DNA of 64,000 bases from Hsuehochloa calcarea (Eukaryota > Streptophyta > Magnoliopsida > Poales > Poaceae), in the NCBI GenBank assembly GCA_036346395.1, contig CM070602.1, positions 22,391,098 to 22,455,097 on the forward strand, given 5' to 3'. Position numbers and translations under genes: made by a program. The notes beneath the pieces were generated by a model. The model searched no databases. It was not told the DNA's origin and saw only the letters and a list, made by a program, of their open reading frames with translations. Shown piece after piece: positions 33,653-46,274 of the stretch. How positions within the stretch are numbered: position 1 is the first letter of the stretch; every line of letters starts with the position of its first letter.

Positions 33653-34404
33653 CCACCTACTGGAACTCCCGAGCACCCAATAGCCATCGCCAACTCTTTC
33701 TTCCTCGCGTCCGGTGACACTCTGCGATGCCGAAATGCCTCTGTCACGTTCCCCGCCACCTTGGTGAGTCCCTCACAAATTTCCCTATGTGATCTTGTGT
33801 TCTAGCCCTTGATATACACTTCCCATCTTTTGAGTTCTTGATCTGATCACCGTGTGCTAAGTTCATCTCCTTCTCTCACCTCTCTGGCTGACCGCCTTCG
33901 TCGACTGATTGCGCCACCACCGGTGAGCTCCGCAGCTCATTGACCCCACCATCTTCATCCTTGTGATGCGTTCTATGTTGTGCTTCCCTCGCTCTTCCCG
34001 GAGCTTCGCCAGAACTGCCTCGTTGTCGTGACCCGAGCTTGCACCGCCGGCGATAGCCGCCGAATCTCAGCACCGCACATGCATCATCATCTTCATCGTG
34101 TCCTCCTCTCCCTATTTTGCCACTCCATCGCCACCACCGTGTCTTCTACCGCTGGTGAGCTATTGGGCCCTAGCGCTGCTGTCGTCGTCACTGCCTCGTC
34201 GGAGCCACGTCACCTTCCTATCCTCTGTGTCCGCTATGTCCACGCCACGTCGCCGCCTTGTTAGCATCGTTTGCCACCTCAATCGCCTCACGTTGTCACC
34301 CGTCACCTCGACACCACCTCCTTGCCACATCATCCCCTCGGACATCGTCATCGCCTACGTGTCAGCTAGCTAACCCAATGATACGACCCAAATATCCTCT
34401 ACTA
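33653..34404 (+). repeat. LTR E+, GC-rich leader segment
   Basis: Continuation of the plus-strand LTR after the CRM-like element. It is C-rich (CCACC, GCCGCC) and ends with ACGTGTCAGCTAGCTAACCC, matching the minus-strand copy near 44890. The 60-95 codon frames are shadows. Confidence 0.7.
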
Positions 34405-35640
34405 ATTTTATGTGTGGTCCAGTCATCTCATGTGCACAAGAGGAGGTGGAGCGCATGGGGCCTGGACCTATGCAGATGTGCACGCATGCGCAAGGGGAGG
34501 TCGTGCATGGTGTAGCATGTAATCAAGTGCAGTGCTTGCATGAGACTAGTGCATGTGTGCTGTGCATGGAGCCAAAGAAGGAAGCCGAGCTAGATTGTGC
34601 TCGGTTCGTTTCCAAACAAACTTCTGTGCATGTGCGTTTAAAAAAGAAGTCTTATTTCAAGGAACTTTCTATCTACAAGCACAACATGATCAGATAAACC
34701 ACAATCAGCAAGAATCGCTTGGGAGATAGGGTGCATAGCAATGGACTGGACCCGTACGCATCTAACACCTGGGACCCACCATGGTGCATGTAACAACAAC
34801 TAATTAAAAGGATCGGAGGATTGTGTGCACAAGTGAAAGAAAAGTCTGAACTCATTGCTTAAGTAATTGGATGGTCATTAGATTAATTAATCCACAAATC
34901 ACATAGTAGTAAAGTAATTAAGGATTCTTCCTTTCTTTAGAATCCAACTTGCATACATATTAGCTGGCGGAGTCCAAGTTGTAAACACGTGATCTATAAA
35001 CGTGTGTAGTCTGTGCATGAGTTGGTTTTATTAGGGAGTTGGAGTCGCGCGTGCAGAGTTGCAGTCCAAGTAGATACATGCGTGTGTGATGGCTAAATAA
35101 AAGCCAAGGGCGTTAGCCCATGTAATCAGACGTTTTTGCATTGAGGAAAAATCCCAGAAAATCGCCATGGTTTGGCGGCCATATCGCGTGTGTGTTCTTG
35201 AGAATTCCATCTAGGGGTCGCTGATTGCTTTGTGGATTGCGTCCATGGTGACTCTATTGACGAGCTGATCATCGTGATCTCATCTCTATTTTGTGCATCA
35301 TGGTGCGTACAGGAAAGAGAGCTATCTAGAATTCGATTGTATTGAATCCCATCTACTACTTTGCTTCCAGCCGCGTGTGGGGAATTGCTTGGTAGTGTTG
35401 CTGCACAAGGGAATCAAGAGCTGCTGCTGCTTCCGGAAGAACAAATTGCTGCTGCTTGGTATGTGAGAAGAGGGAGGAAGACGTACTACTACATGTAGGA
35501 AGGAGAAAACTAGTATTGCTACTGCTTGCTGCTTGGTACGTGAGAAGAGGGAAAAAGACCTACTGCTGGGTCTAGAAAGGAGAAGTTGTGCTACTGTTTT
35601 ATTCAATCGAGAGAAGGAGAATAGGGTTGTTATCTACTAG
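34405..35640 (+). other. Unresolved insertion in LTR E+, possibly a copia-type solo LTR
   Basis: Family E text breaks at about 34404 and resumes at about 35641, so some 1.2 kb is foreign. The stretch 34960-35150 (GTTGGAGTC, then AATAAAAGCCAAGGGC and CCATGTAATCAG) looks like a Ty1/copia LTR with a polyadenylation-like signal. TGTG at 34410 could be its start. I could not find a matching end, a target duplication or a PBS. Confidence 0.4.
35449..35600 (+). repeat. Two tandem copies of a 75-78 bp unit
   Basis: GCTGCTTGGTA(T/C)GTGAGAAG opens each unit (about 35449 and 35527), followed by AGGGA(G/A)(G/A)AAGAC(G/C)TACT, and each ends with GTGCTACTG-like text. The units are about 80% alike. Confidence 0.75.
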
Positions 35641-37280
35641 TACCGTAAAGATCGGCCAACTCGCATACAAATTAGGGTTCCTCTAATTTGTGCCACATCA
35701 CCAAACCCTAAACCCAATCCCAAGTGGACTTAGTCCACCGTGGACCAGTCTCCGACTCGTGGACGCCACCTTGTCAGTGCATTGTTGCATAAACCCAATC
35801 CACCATGAACCCGTAGACCTCTTCGTGAACCTGGTCTATAGAGTAAAGACAAGTGGCCCATATGTCATTCCTTTTTCATGAATTAAATCAATTCCCGAAA
35901 ATCCTTTTTATCTATGGGTCCCAAATGTCATCCTCTCCTTTAGTTTCCAAAATTCCCGAAAATAAAGATTCCAGGAATATTCCCTCAACCCCACGTGTAA
36001 GTGACACATATTCTCTCTCCCTTTTCTTTTCAGTATTTTCTTTTCCGATCAAACTTTAGAGAGCTTGTTCTTCTTTATATGATCTTCAGTTGAACCCATT
36101 CAAGTTTTTAAATTCATACAAAATCAAGCCTTACCTTCCAATACCATTTAGATGCCGTAGTTCCGAAATCACTAGAAAGAGCTGAAGGTAAAGGGAGTAG
36201 AAGATCGAAGATAAAAGAAAAGCATCATTGCTATAGCAAGGAAAGTTGTGTTTTGATCATATTGCACCCAGTTTTTCAAAAGTACTTTGATTTACACTAT
36301 TGCACGTTATTTCAATCATTAATTTTTTAATACTTTGGAATTAGCTATGCATCCTGTTTGATTATGCCCACCTTGATAATTGTATCACCATGATCATTTA
36401 TCACCCTAGCTTGGTTAATTATTAGTTCATATTATTATAGCACCTACATGGGTTGGTTAGACACGATTAATATGCTTAGCCTTGCAATGGGTAATTGATA
36501 ACATTTTGAAATATTATTATCATACTTGACTAAGTGATTATGAATTAAACAATTTGTGAAAAGCCATGTGTTGTATGTTGTCACTTGTTGATGGCATATG
36601 ATGCATTTAATCAACAGGGTGTGAAAAGATTTAGACTGCGGTGAGTGGAAAGAATTGTGATATGGTGGAACTCTGTGATTGAGAAATGTGAATTGTGGTG
36701 ATTTAGTTAGAAATTAGCAGTCTCGCCTTGGTTAATTAATTAAGGACTTAGCTTTGTGCACAATTGAACTGAGCCTTACTGTATGACCACATGTCTGGTA
36801 TGTGATAGGTCTAACTTAGTAAGTTACGGAGTCTCGACATTAACTACTCAGGTAGTAGATTAATCGCTCTGTGACGGGTGGAGGTGTTGACTACTTGGTA
36901 GGGTCACATTTATTAACAATCTATTCGAATAGCTGCATCCTCGATCATGGACATGCTCGGGAATTACACACGAGGGATAGATTATCATAAAACAATTGCA
37001 GGGACAACTATGTGATTTAACTTATATGATTGTGTGAAAGAATTGATTAGAATATGCGATCTTTGTGAAATACTGGTTAAATTACTATTGCTATTTATTT
37101 TAAATTATATTTTCAACCTATTATTCATATTCAACTACAACTATTGCTTTTATGCAAAAGAACCATAGATGTCACCTCCTTTGGGATAAGCCATCACTAT
37201 AATTGTATTCTATGGTGCAACTTGCTGAGTACTCTATGTACTCATTCTTACTATAAACAATATTATTTAGTTGTTGAAGA
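35641..37280 (+). repeat. LTR E+, central segment
   Basis: Matches the reverse-strand copy at 42970-44880 in order: GTGGACTTAGTCCACC, CCCATATGTCA, TCTCTCTCCC, GAGCTGAAGGTAAAGG, AAGGAAAGTTG (AAG/GCAAGT box decayed to GAAAGT at 36241), TCTATTCGAATAGC at 36918 and stem-loop 37226-37244. Then ATTTAG at 37270, where the leader intron would end. Confidence 0.78.
36241..37270 (+). other. Predicted leader intron of LTR E+ (donor decayed)
   Basis: By alignment with the reverse copy (AACAAG/GCAAGTTG at 44307/44306) the donor here reads AGCAAG/GAAAGTTG. Stem-loop TGAGTAC-TCTAT-GTACTCA at 37226-37244; acceptor TATTATTTAG at 37270. Acceptor to LTR end is 350 bp after removing insertions. Confidence 0.4.
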
Positions 37281-37482
37281 TATAATATCATGTTTATTTA
37301 AAGATAATATAAGGATATTAAGAGATTCCTTATTTGCCTCTCCAAGAAACGATACAGAATCTGTAACCATCTTGCAACATGATTTTCGTGACGGGAAAGG
37401 CTTCGAATGAAAAAACTCATAACTACAAAGTTGTAGATATATTTTCATAGTTTAATTTAGAGTCTTCATTGACCTAATTTGG

Positions 37483-40061
37483 TGTAACACCCCAGCCCAA
37501 CACTGAGCCTAGAATGCCACCACACTACTCTTTAAACTAATAATTATCGACACACTATAAAAATTACAGCAAGGAAGCAATGATAATCATATCAATGGAC
37601 CACAAAAAAACATGCATAATTATGGATCAAGCGACAATAAATAAGCAATAGGAATTATAACCAGGTAAACAATCCAAAATAGCATCAACCAATGAATCCA
37701 AATTAATAAAGCAAATAGTCTAGTCCAAACGATGTCCTAAACTTTATTCAACCTCTAACATGTCCAAGAGTAATCCAATTGTGAATGAAAAGATTCTTAT
37801 GGCAAACGATCATGTGTTGACCATGTGCTCTACTCGCTCTCAGTTACGGCGTCCTCGAAGATCACCTAAAGACAACAATAGAGCAAGGGTGAGTCCACGA
37901 CTCAGCAAACACATCCATAAACAACGAACAATAATAAATCAACAGCATTCAATAACTTCATTATCATCACAGGTACTTCTATTTGATTCACATCCATTAA
38001 TTTCATATACCAATGCAAATCTAATCTACATGTCCACATGCACTTCTTTCGCGTATACCGGTATAGCGTGAGTGAATGCTCACGACAACATTCACTCTCA
38101 AGCCCGTTCCTCCAAAAGGATCGGGGACCTCCTCCACTCCCGTGGAGTTGTGATCATTCATGATCACCTGCTCATATGCAAAGATGCTTATGTATGCAAA
38201 ATATGCAAAACTCCATCATAAACATCATATCCAACTTTCCATCATGCTTGTCAACAAAGATATAAACATACCAATTATTTGTTTGCAATTAAACAGAATA
38301 AAAGCACAACAATAATGGTAATAGAAGATAAAGAAAACAGTGATCGATCATTGATCGCTGTCTACCATGCACTTGCCTTTACTAGTTGCGACGCACAATT
38401 TGGCTAGCAGATGGCAACAAGTACGACGCCTCTCCTACATTAAATACACCAAACTCAATACAAGCTACAGCATCATAAGAACAACAATTAATCGACATCG
38501 CTCCTACACGTCCCCAAATATACCACGTTACTCCGGTACCGAAAAGTTACCCATAGCTGTCTTAGTACTAAAACGAACGTAACTTTTGACTCGAAAGTCC
38601 GATCACCACAAACCACCCCATTCTGGATTCTTCATAAGATTATCCACATTTTCTTAGATTACAAAGTCTTCTAATTAAATCATCTAACCCTCCGTATTTA
38701 GCCCAGAAAGCCGATCTGTCCGCTTCGGAACAACAGTCTTACTAAATTCATAACTTTTGTTTTACTCAACCAAAATGCGCGTTCTCAGATTCTACAGAAC
38801 CATTGGACAATTATCTACAACTTTCATGTAGATCAAAAACTCTAATTTAGCTATTTACTATTTTTAATCTACAGTCTACCAAAACAGCGCCGAAAGACGA
38901 CAACCGCAAAAACAGCGGTCTTCCGAAAATCATAACTCGAATTCTACTTGTCCGATCGACATGATAAAATATGCTAAAGAAAGATATCGAAATTATCTAC
39001 AATTAACCAGTAGATGAGATTTCCAAATTCCGCCACTAAGATATCCGAATAAATCGTACAACAGAACAGCAGGCTAAACAAATCTATTAATCGATATCTT
39101 CCCGACTAAAACATGCTAATAATTCCCTTACTATTACAACAAAACATTCTAGCTCCTCTCTCTCCTTTAATAACCAGATAAACACGTATCTACAAAGCAT
39201 GCAACACCAATTAGCTATTGCCTCAACATTACTACTTAAACGTGCATGCATGAAATTCATCTCTCTATCTCCTGTACAGCTTGCGCTTCTTTTCTAATCA
39301 CCACACTAATTTTATCTAAGGCAATTAACTAGTAGCACTAAGTACTGGCATGCATGCAAGAGTGGCGTCTCCCAGCAAAACTAGTCATAGCAAAACCACA
39401 TGGTATATCTCCCGTTTTGAGTCGAACAGCACAAGGAAACAGGTAAAGAAGTACCAACCGATTCCTGCTGGCCAGCAAAGAAATTGACGCTCGATAGCAA
39501 CCAACGCCGGCGGACGCGACCACGCACGCAGGCGACGCTGCGCCCAGCACGTAGAAGATTCACGCAAGAAGAAACGACACAGCAGAGCGGCGGGGTCCAC
39601 GCGGCGCCACAAAGAGATCGGCAATGCCAAAGAAATAATGACGCGGACGCTGCTCCAAAGAAGAAGCAATCGACAGTAATCAAGACAAAGAATAAGAAGA
39701 CCCGGATTCGGCTCGGCGGACACGCCAGGCGGCAGGAGCACAAAGATGAGCCGGCGAAGAACTAGCTAGCGACAGCGGTCACATAGCTTTCCACGCACAA
39801 GACAAAGCAATCCCACGCGGCGAAGAGGCGCAGGCACGCACAGAGAAAAGCAATCGGCTGCGGCGGCGGTGGAAGAAAAAACAAAAGAAAAGAAAAGCTG
39901 CTAGGGTTTCTAAAATTCCCAACATCTATTTATATAGCTCTTAAAACTCTGAAATTCTATTTTTTTGTGTACTAATTTATTTAATTACACACAGGCCCTT
40001 AAGACGTTATTATTAATATTAGTATTATTTATTATTACCATTTATTTTTCAGAATATTACA
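37483..40061 (-). mobile_element. Solo LTR of family C, minus strand ('C-'), 2579 bp
   Basis: Bounded by TTTGG (37478-37482 and 40062-40066). On the minus strand it runs from TGTAATATTCTG to GGGCTGGGGTGTTACA. TATA box at 39926-39937, AAAG/GCAAGT at 38377, stem-loop TGAGTC-GTG-GACTCA at 37890-37904, TTGTCTTTAG ending at 37866. Its plan and ends match the host LTR, so a family member jumped into its own kind in opposite orientation. The GC-rich frames at 39381-39765 are leader sequence. Confidence 0.87.
37866..38376 (-). other. Predicted leader intron of LTR C-
   Basis: Minus strand: donor TAAAG/GCAAGTGC at 38377/38376, branch-like CTCAC in the stem-loop 37890-37904, acceptor GTCTTTAG at 37866; 383 bp to the LTR end. 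Confidence 0.48.
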
Positions 40062-41440
40062 TTTGGAGTTCTGGCTTGTGAGATATGGGGCCTGCAAGAC
40101 AGGGTGCACAGAGAATCAGGGTTCGCAACTGAGTCAACTTCCAAAGCAAATTTTGCAATGAAGACAACATTTTCAGAAAAGCTCCACAAACATAGAGTTG
40201 AAGAACTATGAGTTAGATAAATGGGAAAAAATAATCACTCAATTCCGAGTTCAGGAGAGAAAGTTATGAGCTCCGAAAGGTTCACTGCACAGAAGGAAAC
40301 CGAAAAACTGACTCTAATTCAAAGTGTACTAGAAATCAAATTCAATGTCAGTTATTTCCAACCCTACCACGTCCAAGCCATGACCCTCCAGCCGCTTGGC
40401 CTTTAAATAGGACCCGTGGTTGCCCCTTGTGCTCCTCTTCCTCTGGCTGCCACCCCTTATCACTGCCCCTGCTGTACCACGCCGCCCTACTGCCTGGGTG
40501 GCTGCTGCCAAGGGGAAGAGGAAGGTCAGCAAGGTTGAAGGAGCAAGAAGGAGGGAAAGAAGGAGAAGAAGAAGAAAACGAAGAGAAGAGAGGAAAATTG
40601 CAGGGTTTCTGTGATCCGTCATGTTTGTCAAGGGTAAACCCTATTAGTTCCTAGGATTTGCCAAGGTTTAGCCATAGTTAAGGTTCTAGATCATTTTGTT
40701 TAGGGAAAGATTGTTTTTCATCGTGCCCTAGATCATCGAGGTTATATGTAGAACCTTTCGGGGGGCGATTCAGGGTATTTAGGCTCAGATTCAGCAGTTG
40801 GTCCAATTATAGTAAAGTTAGATAATCATGTTAGCTTTACAGGTAGGTCCGAATGATTAGAATCGGAGTAGCAAACAAAAATTTACGGCCTTGGGAAGGT
40901 CACTATCTAGAATTTGGACGTAGCTGGCAGATGTGGTCAGTTTCATCTAGTAGATGTCAAAATTAAAATGCGGTGATCACTTGAATAAGTTAGAAAATTT
41001 TGTGTAGTTTTCATAACTAGTATCGTTCATATATTTTTGAGTTTTAGAATTAAAGATATAAAATTATGAAGTGGACTATCTTGACAGATTTTAGGATGAT
41101 CTTTGGGGAAGGAAACGAGACAGAGAACAGTAGAATCTAAAGTTCGTCATAACTAGGAAATTGTAGAATGTTTCATGAGGATTACAGAAAGTAGTGGATG
41201 TCGATATTTGGAGTTCAAATATATAAGTTAGAGTTGTTTTACTACTGGGATAATGAGTAGTGCGTCCGGTAGTTTTGGGTTAATTGGGTCGGTTTGGCAT
41301 AGACGTGAGATGACGATAAGTGTAAAGTGTGAGTTTTGTGATGTTATGATTTTGAGTTATGTCTTGCAATGTTTGTCTAGGGAGTGTAGCCTCTAGTGCA
41401 TTGCCTCCGCTTCGCTATCCTACTCCAAGGGGATAAAGAG

Positions 41441-41992
41441 GCAAGTGCAAGGTAGACAGTGATCAATGGTGGATCACTGTATTCTTTATCACTCATTACC
41501 ATTATATTATTTTTATTTTCATATTATTTAATTGCAAACAATATGAGTGGTCGTGATATTAATTGTGTTGATGAACTCAAGAAGGTTGGATGAAGGTATT
41601 ATTGACGAACTTATGTTAAATTGAGCATTCATAAGTATCATTGTATCAAAAGAAGGTGATCATGGTGATCACATATCTACCTTGTTGGTAGATAATCCAC
41701 AGGAGTGGAGGAGGTCCCCGATACTCTTGGAGGATGGACTTGAGAGTGAATATTGTCACAAGTGTTCACTCACGCTATACCGGTATATGCGGAAAGAGTT
41801 GCATGTGGACATATAGTGTAGGGATACCTTGCATTTAAGGAAAAGAGAATTTGAAGATTGAGTATGAGAATAAAGAAAAGAAAATGGTCGATGTTGATGA
41901 TGGTATCATTTACAGTTAATTAATTATTGTTCATTATTTATTATTATGCTTGCTAAGTCGTGGACTCACTCTTACTCTATTGTTGCTTTTAG
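41441..41992 (+). other. Predicted leader intron of LTR C+
   Basis: Donor AAAGAG/GCAAGTGC at 41440/41441, stem-loop 41954-41968 (first arm TAAGTC), acceptor TTGCTTTTAG at 41992; 401 bp to the LTR end. Confidence 0.48.
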
Positions 41993-42636
41993 GTGAGGAT
42001 TGATGGCATTGCCCATGGGAAGGGCTAGCGCACCTGGAACCACGTCATACATTCAAATATTTGAAACATTAACCGTGAGGCACTTTATTAGCATGATGAT
42101 TTATAATTAGGACTTGATATTATTGCTTAGCCTTAGTTGATAGGTTGGAGTTGATTATTCATTCAATAGACTTGATTCGATTTGTTTTGGTTTGATCTTG
42201 GTTTATTATCTTGCCATGCTTCATAGGAATTATTAATCTATGATTGCCATGTCATTGTGCTTGTGTTAGTCTGACCTGTGAACGGGTTTTATCATTGATA
42301 TGCTTTCTGTAATTTACTATTAATTGATGTTAAAATAGATAGTTAGTGTAGTTTAGTGGCATTCCAGGCTCAGTGTTGGGCTGGGGTGTTACAGAAGACT
42401 ACGTCAGTTCATCGTTGGTCAACAAGGTCAACTCCAAGGATCATAGAGAAATAGGTCGCACTATCCCAGTCGATTGCCTATGGGCATATGGATGGGCTTC
42501 ACTGAAGTTATTCTGTTTCCTTCTGCTGCATCTTATTTGAGATATTCATCATTTGAGGCATTAATTGTAAGCTTTGACCTTAAGGTCGTTACTCTGATAA
42601 TTATTGTTAATTTCCTATTTATTAGTTAGTTTTGTT

Positions 42637-45600
42637 GTCTGAACCCAAATATGCAAATCTGGACCTTCTGTATATACTGCACTAGTTCAGAACCACGCTA
42701 GTGCACACAGTGACAACAATAATAAAATATCATTCTATATGCAAAAATGACTAATAAATAGCAAATAACAATAATTATCATAGTAACAACCTTAATGCCT
42801 TAGAAGGCGAGTAACTCAATTAAGTTGCAGCGGAAGGTAACAGAATAACTTCAGTGAAGCCCATCCATATGCCCACATGCAATCGATTGGGGTAGCGCGA
42901 CCTAATTCTCCATGATCGTTGAAGTAGACCTTGTTGACCAATGATGATCTGATGTAGCCTTCTTCAATTGAACAACATTACTTATAGTAAGAATGAGTAC
43001 ATAGAGTACTCAGTAAGTCACACCACATAATGCAATTATAGATAATGGCTTATTCCAAAGGTTATGACATCTATGGTTCTTTTGCATAAAAGCACTAGTT
43101 GCAGTTGAATACAAATAATAGATTGAAAGTGTAATTCAAAATAAATAAACAATAATAGTATAGCAATTATTTTCACAAAACTCACACAACCTGATCAATT
43201 TCTTTCACATAGCTGCATAAGATTCCCCACACAGTTATCCCTTCCCAAGTATTTTTATAAAAATCTACCTCTCGTGTGAAATCCCCGAGCATGTCTATGA
43301 CTGCGGACGTGGCTATTCAAAAATATTGTTAATACTGCAGGGGTTATACACTTTACCCATAAGATATAATTAGCTCATCATGTCTATCATGGCTCACCAT
43401 AGGAAAGTATGCATTGATTAATCATAACAAAACTTTTTTGAAATTTTATCTCGACAATTGACACTCCCGTTGTGCTTTCTGCCAACACCAACCCCCACAC
43501 AAGTGGTTAGCCTGTCGCACACCGTTGGACCTGAAGACGGTGAACCACTCATAAATGTGAATCGCCACACAGGAATAAACACACCTCTACCCCTAGCACA
43601 TAGCTTAAACTATTTGCTTGAGTAATCAATGTCAAAACTCTATACCTTACTAGGTTAGGCCCGTCCCATACCAGACATGTAGTTGTACAGTTGTGGCTCA
43701 GTTCAATGACGCACATGGTTAAGTCCTAATTTGACCAAGGAGAGACTACCAATTTCTATCTACATTACCTTGTACAGTTGTGGCTCAGTTCAATGACGCA
43801 TATGGTTAAGTCCTTAATTGACCAAGGCGAGACTACCAATTTCTATCTACATTACCAAGATTTCATATTATTTTTCAATCCACAATTCCACCATACCACA
43901 CAGTTATATCCACTCACCTTGGTCTAAATCTTTTCTCACCCTATTGGTTAAGTGCAACACATGCTATCAACGAGTACCAGCCTACTGCACACAGTTGTAC
44001 GCAAGTTCCATAATCACTTAGCCAAGTTTATATTTGCAACTCAAATGATATCAATGACTCATTGCATGGCTAAGCTGACTTTTCGTATATAACCAACCCA
44101 CGTTGGTGCTATGATAATACCAACTAATAATTAACCAAACCAGGGTGACAAAAGATCAAGGTAATACAATAAGCAAGGTCGATATAATCAAATGGGTGTA
44201 TAACTAATCTCAAAATATTTAAATAAATACTTAAAGTAAAATGTAATAATTTGAATCAAGATAATTTTGGAAAACTGGGTTCAACATGGTCAAAGATACA
44301 ACTTGCCTTGTTATGACAATGACGTTCTTATTTTATCTTCAATCTTCTACTTCCTTGACGTTCAGCTCCTTCGAACGATTCTGAAACTTCAACGTCTAAC
44401 AAGAGAGAAAGCACAAAAATAGACAAAATTAAAAAAGACAAATAAAATAAACTCTAAATTTAAATAGAATGGTTTTGGAAGGTAGATCTTGAATTTTGAT
44501 GAATTTTGAAACATGAATGGGTTCAATCGAAGTTCGTATGAGGAAGAACGAGCTCTCGGAAGTTTGATCGGAAGGAAAATGCTGAAAAAAAATAAAAAGG
44601 AGAGAGAACATGTGAGACTGACAGGTGGGGTCCTAGGAATATTTATTTTCATAGTTATGGAAAAAAGAAGTTGAGTGTATGACATGTGGGACCTACTGAG
44701 ATAAAAGGATTTTGAAGAATTAAATTAATTCCAGAAAAAGACAGAGAGTGTGACATGTGGGCCACTGGTCTATTTACCAGGTCCATAGAGGGATGCTAGT
44801 CCATGGTGGACCATGCTCATGTGGCTAGGGTTTGACCGGAGTTGACTATCAAATGGGGCCCGCATGTAAGTGAGAGAGAGTTGGATCTATAGCTCTGATT
44901 GGGTAGATGACACGTGGATGGTGACGATGATAACACGCGGTGGCAAAACCAACTGAAGAGGTGGCTGCCTCGTAGATGTGACGAGGCAGACACAAAGGTG
45001 AACACGGTGAGGTGGCGGCTGACGAGGTGAAGAGACATCACGGCGTGAACGATGGCGCTCAAGTTCCAAGGTTTGTCGGAGTTGTGGGTCACGGCGATGA
45101 CTATAAAGTGGCAAAACGAAAAGATGAGAGTGTGACGAAGACGATGAGGAGGTTATGACGACGAGTATTGGTGGCAATCGTCGGTGACAAGGGGAAACAG
45201 CGGTGGCGGCGGCGGCTTGCACAGCGGCAACACACTATGGTGTGGTTCCAGCGATGGAAACACGAGCATCGAGTAGAACGAGACGCGGGGAGTAATGTGG
45301 TGGGGAGAATGAAGATAGGGGCTCACCAGCGGCGGCGAATCGAAGCTATGAACAGTGGTGGACAGAGAGGAAGAAGAAAGAGCAGATCTTTGTTCACGAT
45401 GAATAAAACTTGGAATTAAAGGAGTAGCAAGATAGACCAAATTGTGGAACACACGGTGACACATTTAGATTGGAGAGCATCTCATCGAGGCGGTGGGGAA
45501 CGCAACAAAAGTGTTTCAACGGTGGTGGACGTGGTTGGAGATAATGAAGATGAAAGCGGCGCCGACAATCTGGAACATGGAGCTTCAATGGTTAGCGGCA

Positions 45601-46274
45601 TGTGGAGAGGAGGACGAGGCGAAGCCGATGATGCGGTCGGGACGTCCTGAGGGGCATTGACAGAGGAGAACAAGAGCGACAATGTTGGCCATGGACTCAG
45701 AGAAGATGAACTGGGCGACGGCGCACAGAGGTCTTCCTGCAGTGGCGGCCAGGGCATGGGAGGCGGCGCAATGGGAGACACGCAATGTGCACGGGGCAGC
45801 GCTATTTATGGCTCGGGGAGTCGTGCGCAGCACGGATGTCGAAGGAGGCAAAGAGGTGGTGTTCGGGTCGGACACGCTTGCGGCACGGGCGCAGCAGTGA
45901 TGGCGGTGCAACTCGCAAGCAGGCCCGGGTGAAGGAGGCGGTTGACAGGTGGGCCTGCGGGTGCGACGCTAGGGTTTGCGCAGGCGCGTAAGGAAGCTGG
46001 GCCGATGGCACGACGTTGTTGGACCGACAAACATTTTCATAATTAGGAATTAATTTAGGAATTTAGAAAAATGCTGAAATTCAAATGAGACCAGATAAAT
46101 ACCAAATGAACTCAGAAAAATACTTAAAAATTCATTTAATTGATGTTTATATTAGTCAAATTAAATATTTAAAATTCCCAATTAAGATTTACTAATTCAA
46201 GGAAGATTGGTGAAATTTTCAGGAACCTAAACTACACAAAAGATTTGTGAAAACCCAAATTTTGGGACATTACA
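42637..46274 (-). mobile_element. Solo LTR of family E, minus strand ('E-'), 3638 bp
   Basis: It lies between TTTGT (42632-42636) and TTTTT (46275-46279), probably a duplication with one change. On the minus strand it begins TGTAATGTCCCAAAATTTGG and ends CATATTTGGGTTCAGACA. It has TATA at 45802-45811, a GC-rich leader (45780-44890), AACAAG/GCAAGT at 44307 and stem-loop 42994-43012. A 60-bp stretch is duplicated at about 43672-43735 and 43769-43830. It sits about 100 bp before the end of the plus-strand copy of the same family, forming a very long inverted repeat. Confidence 0.85.

Larger units (their letters stand above)
37281..42393 (+). mobile_element. Solo LTR of family C, plus strand ('C+'), with a reverse copy inside
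   Basis: Target duplication GAAGA is perfect (37276-37280 and 42394-42398). It starts TATAATATC (a TG-to-TA change is likely) and ends GTGTTGGGCTGGGGTGTTACA. Without the nested 37483-40061 copy it is about 2.5 kb. It has a TATA box CTTTAAATAG at 40401, AAGAG/GCAAGT at 41440, stem-loop TAAGTC-GTG-GACTCA at 41954-41968 and GCTTTTAG at 41992. No internal region is present. Confidence 0.83.

Noticed and set aside
36181..36190. GAAG/GTAAAG at 36187 as the E+ intron donor
   Set aside because: The reverse family copy reads GAACGTCAAGG at the same place; the aligned counterpart of its GCAAGT box is 36241.
44887..46030. Dense set of 60-111 codon frames in LTR E-
   Set aside because: Same cause as above: GC-rich leader, no similarity to known proteins.
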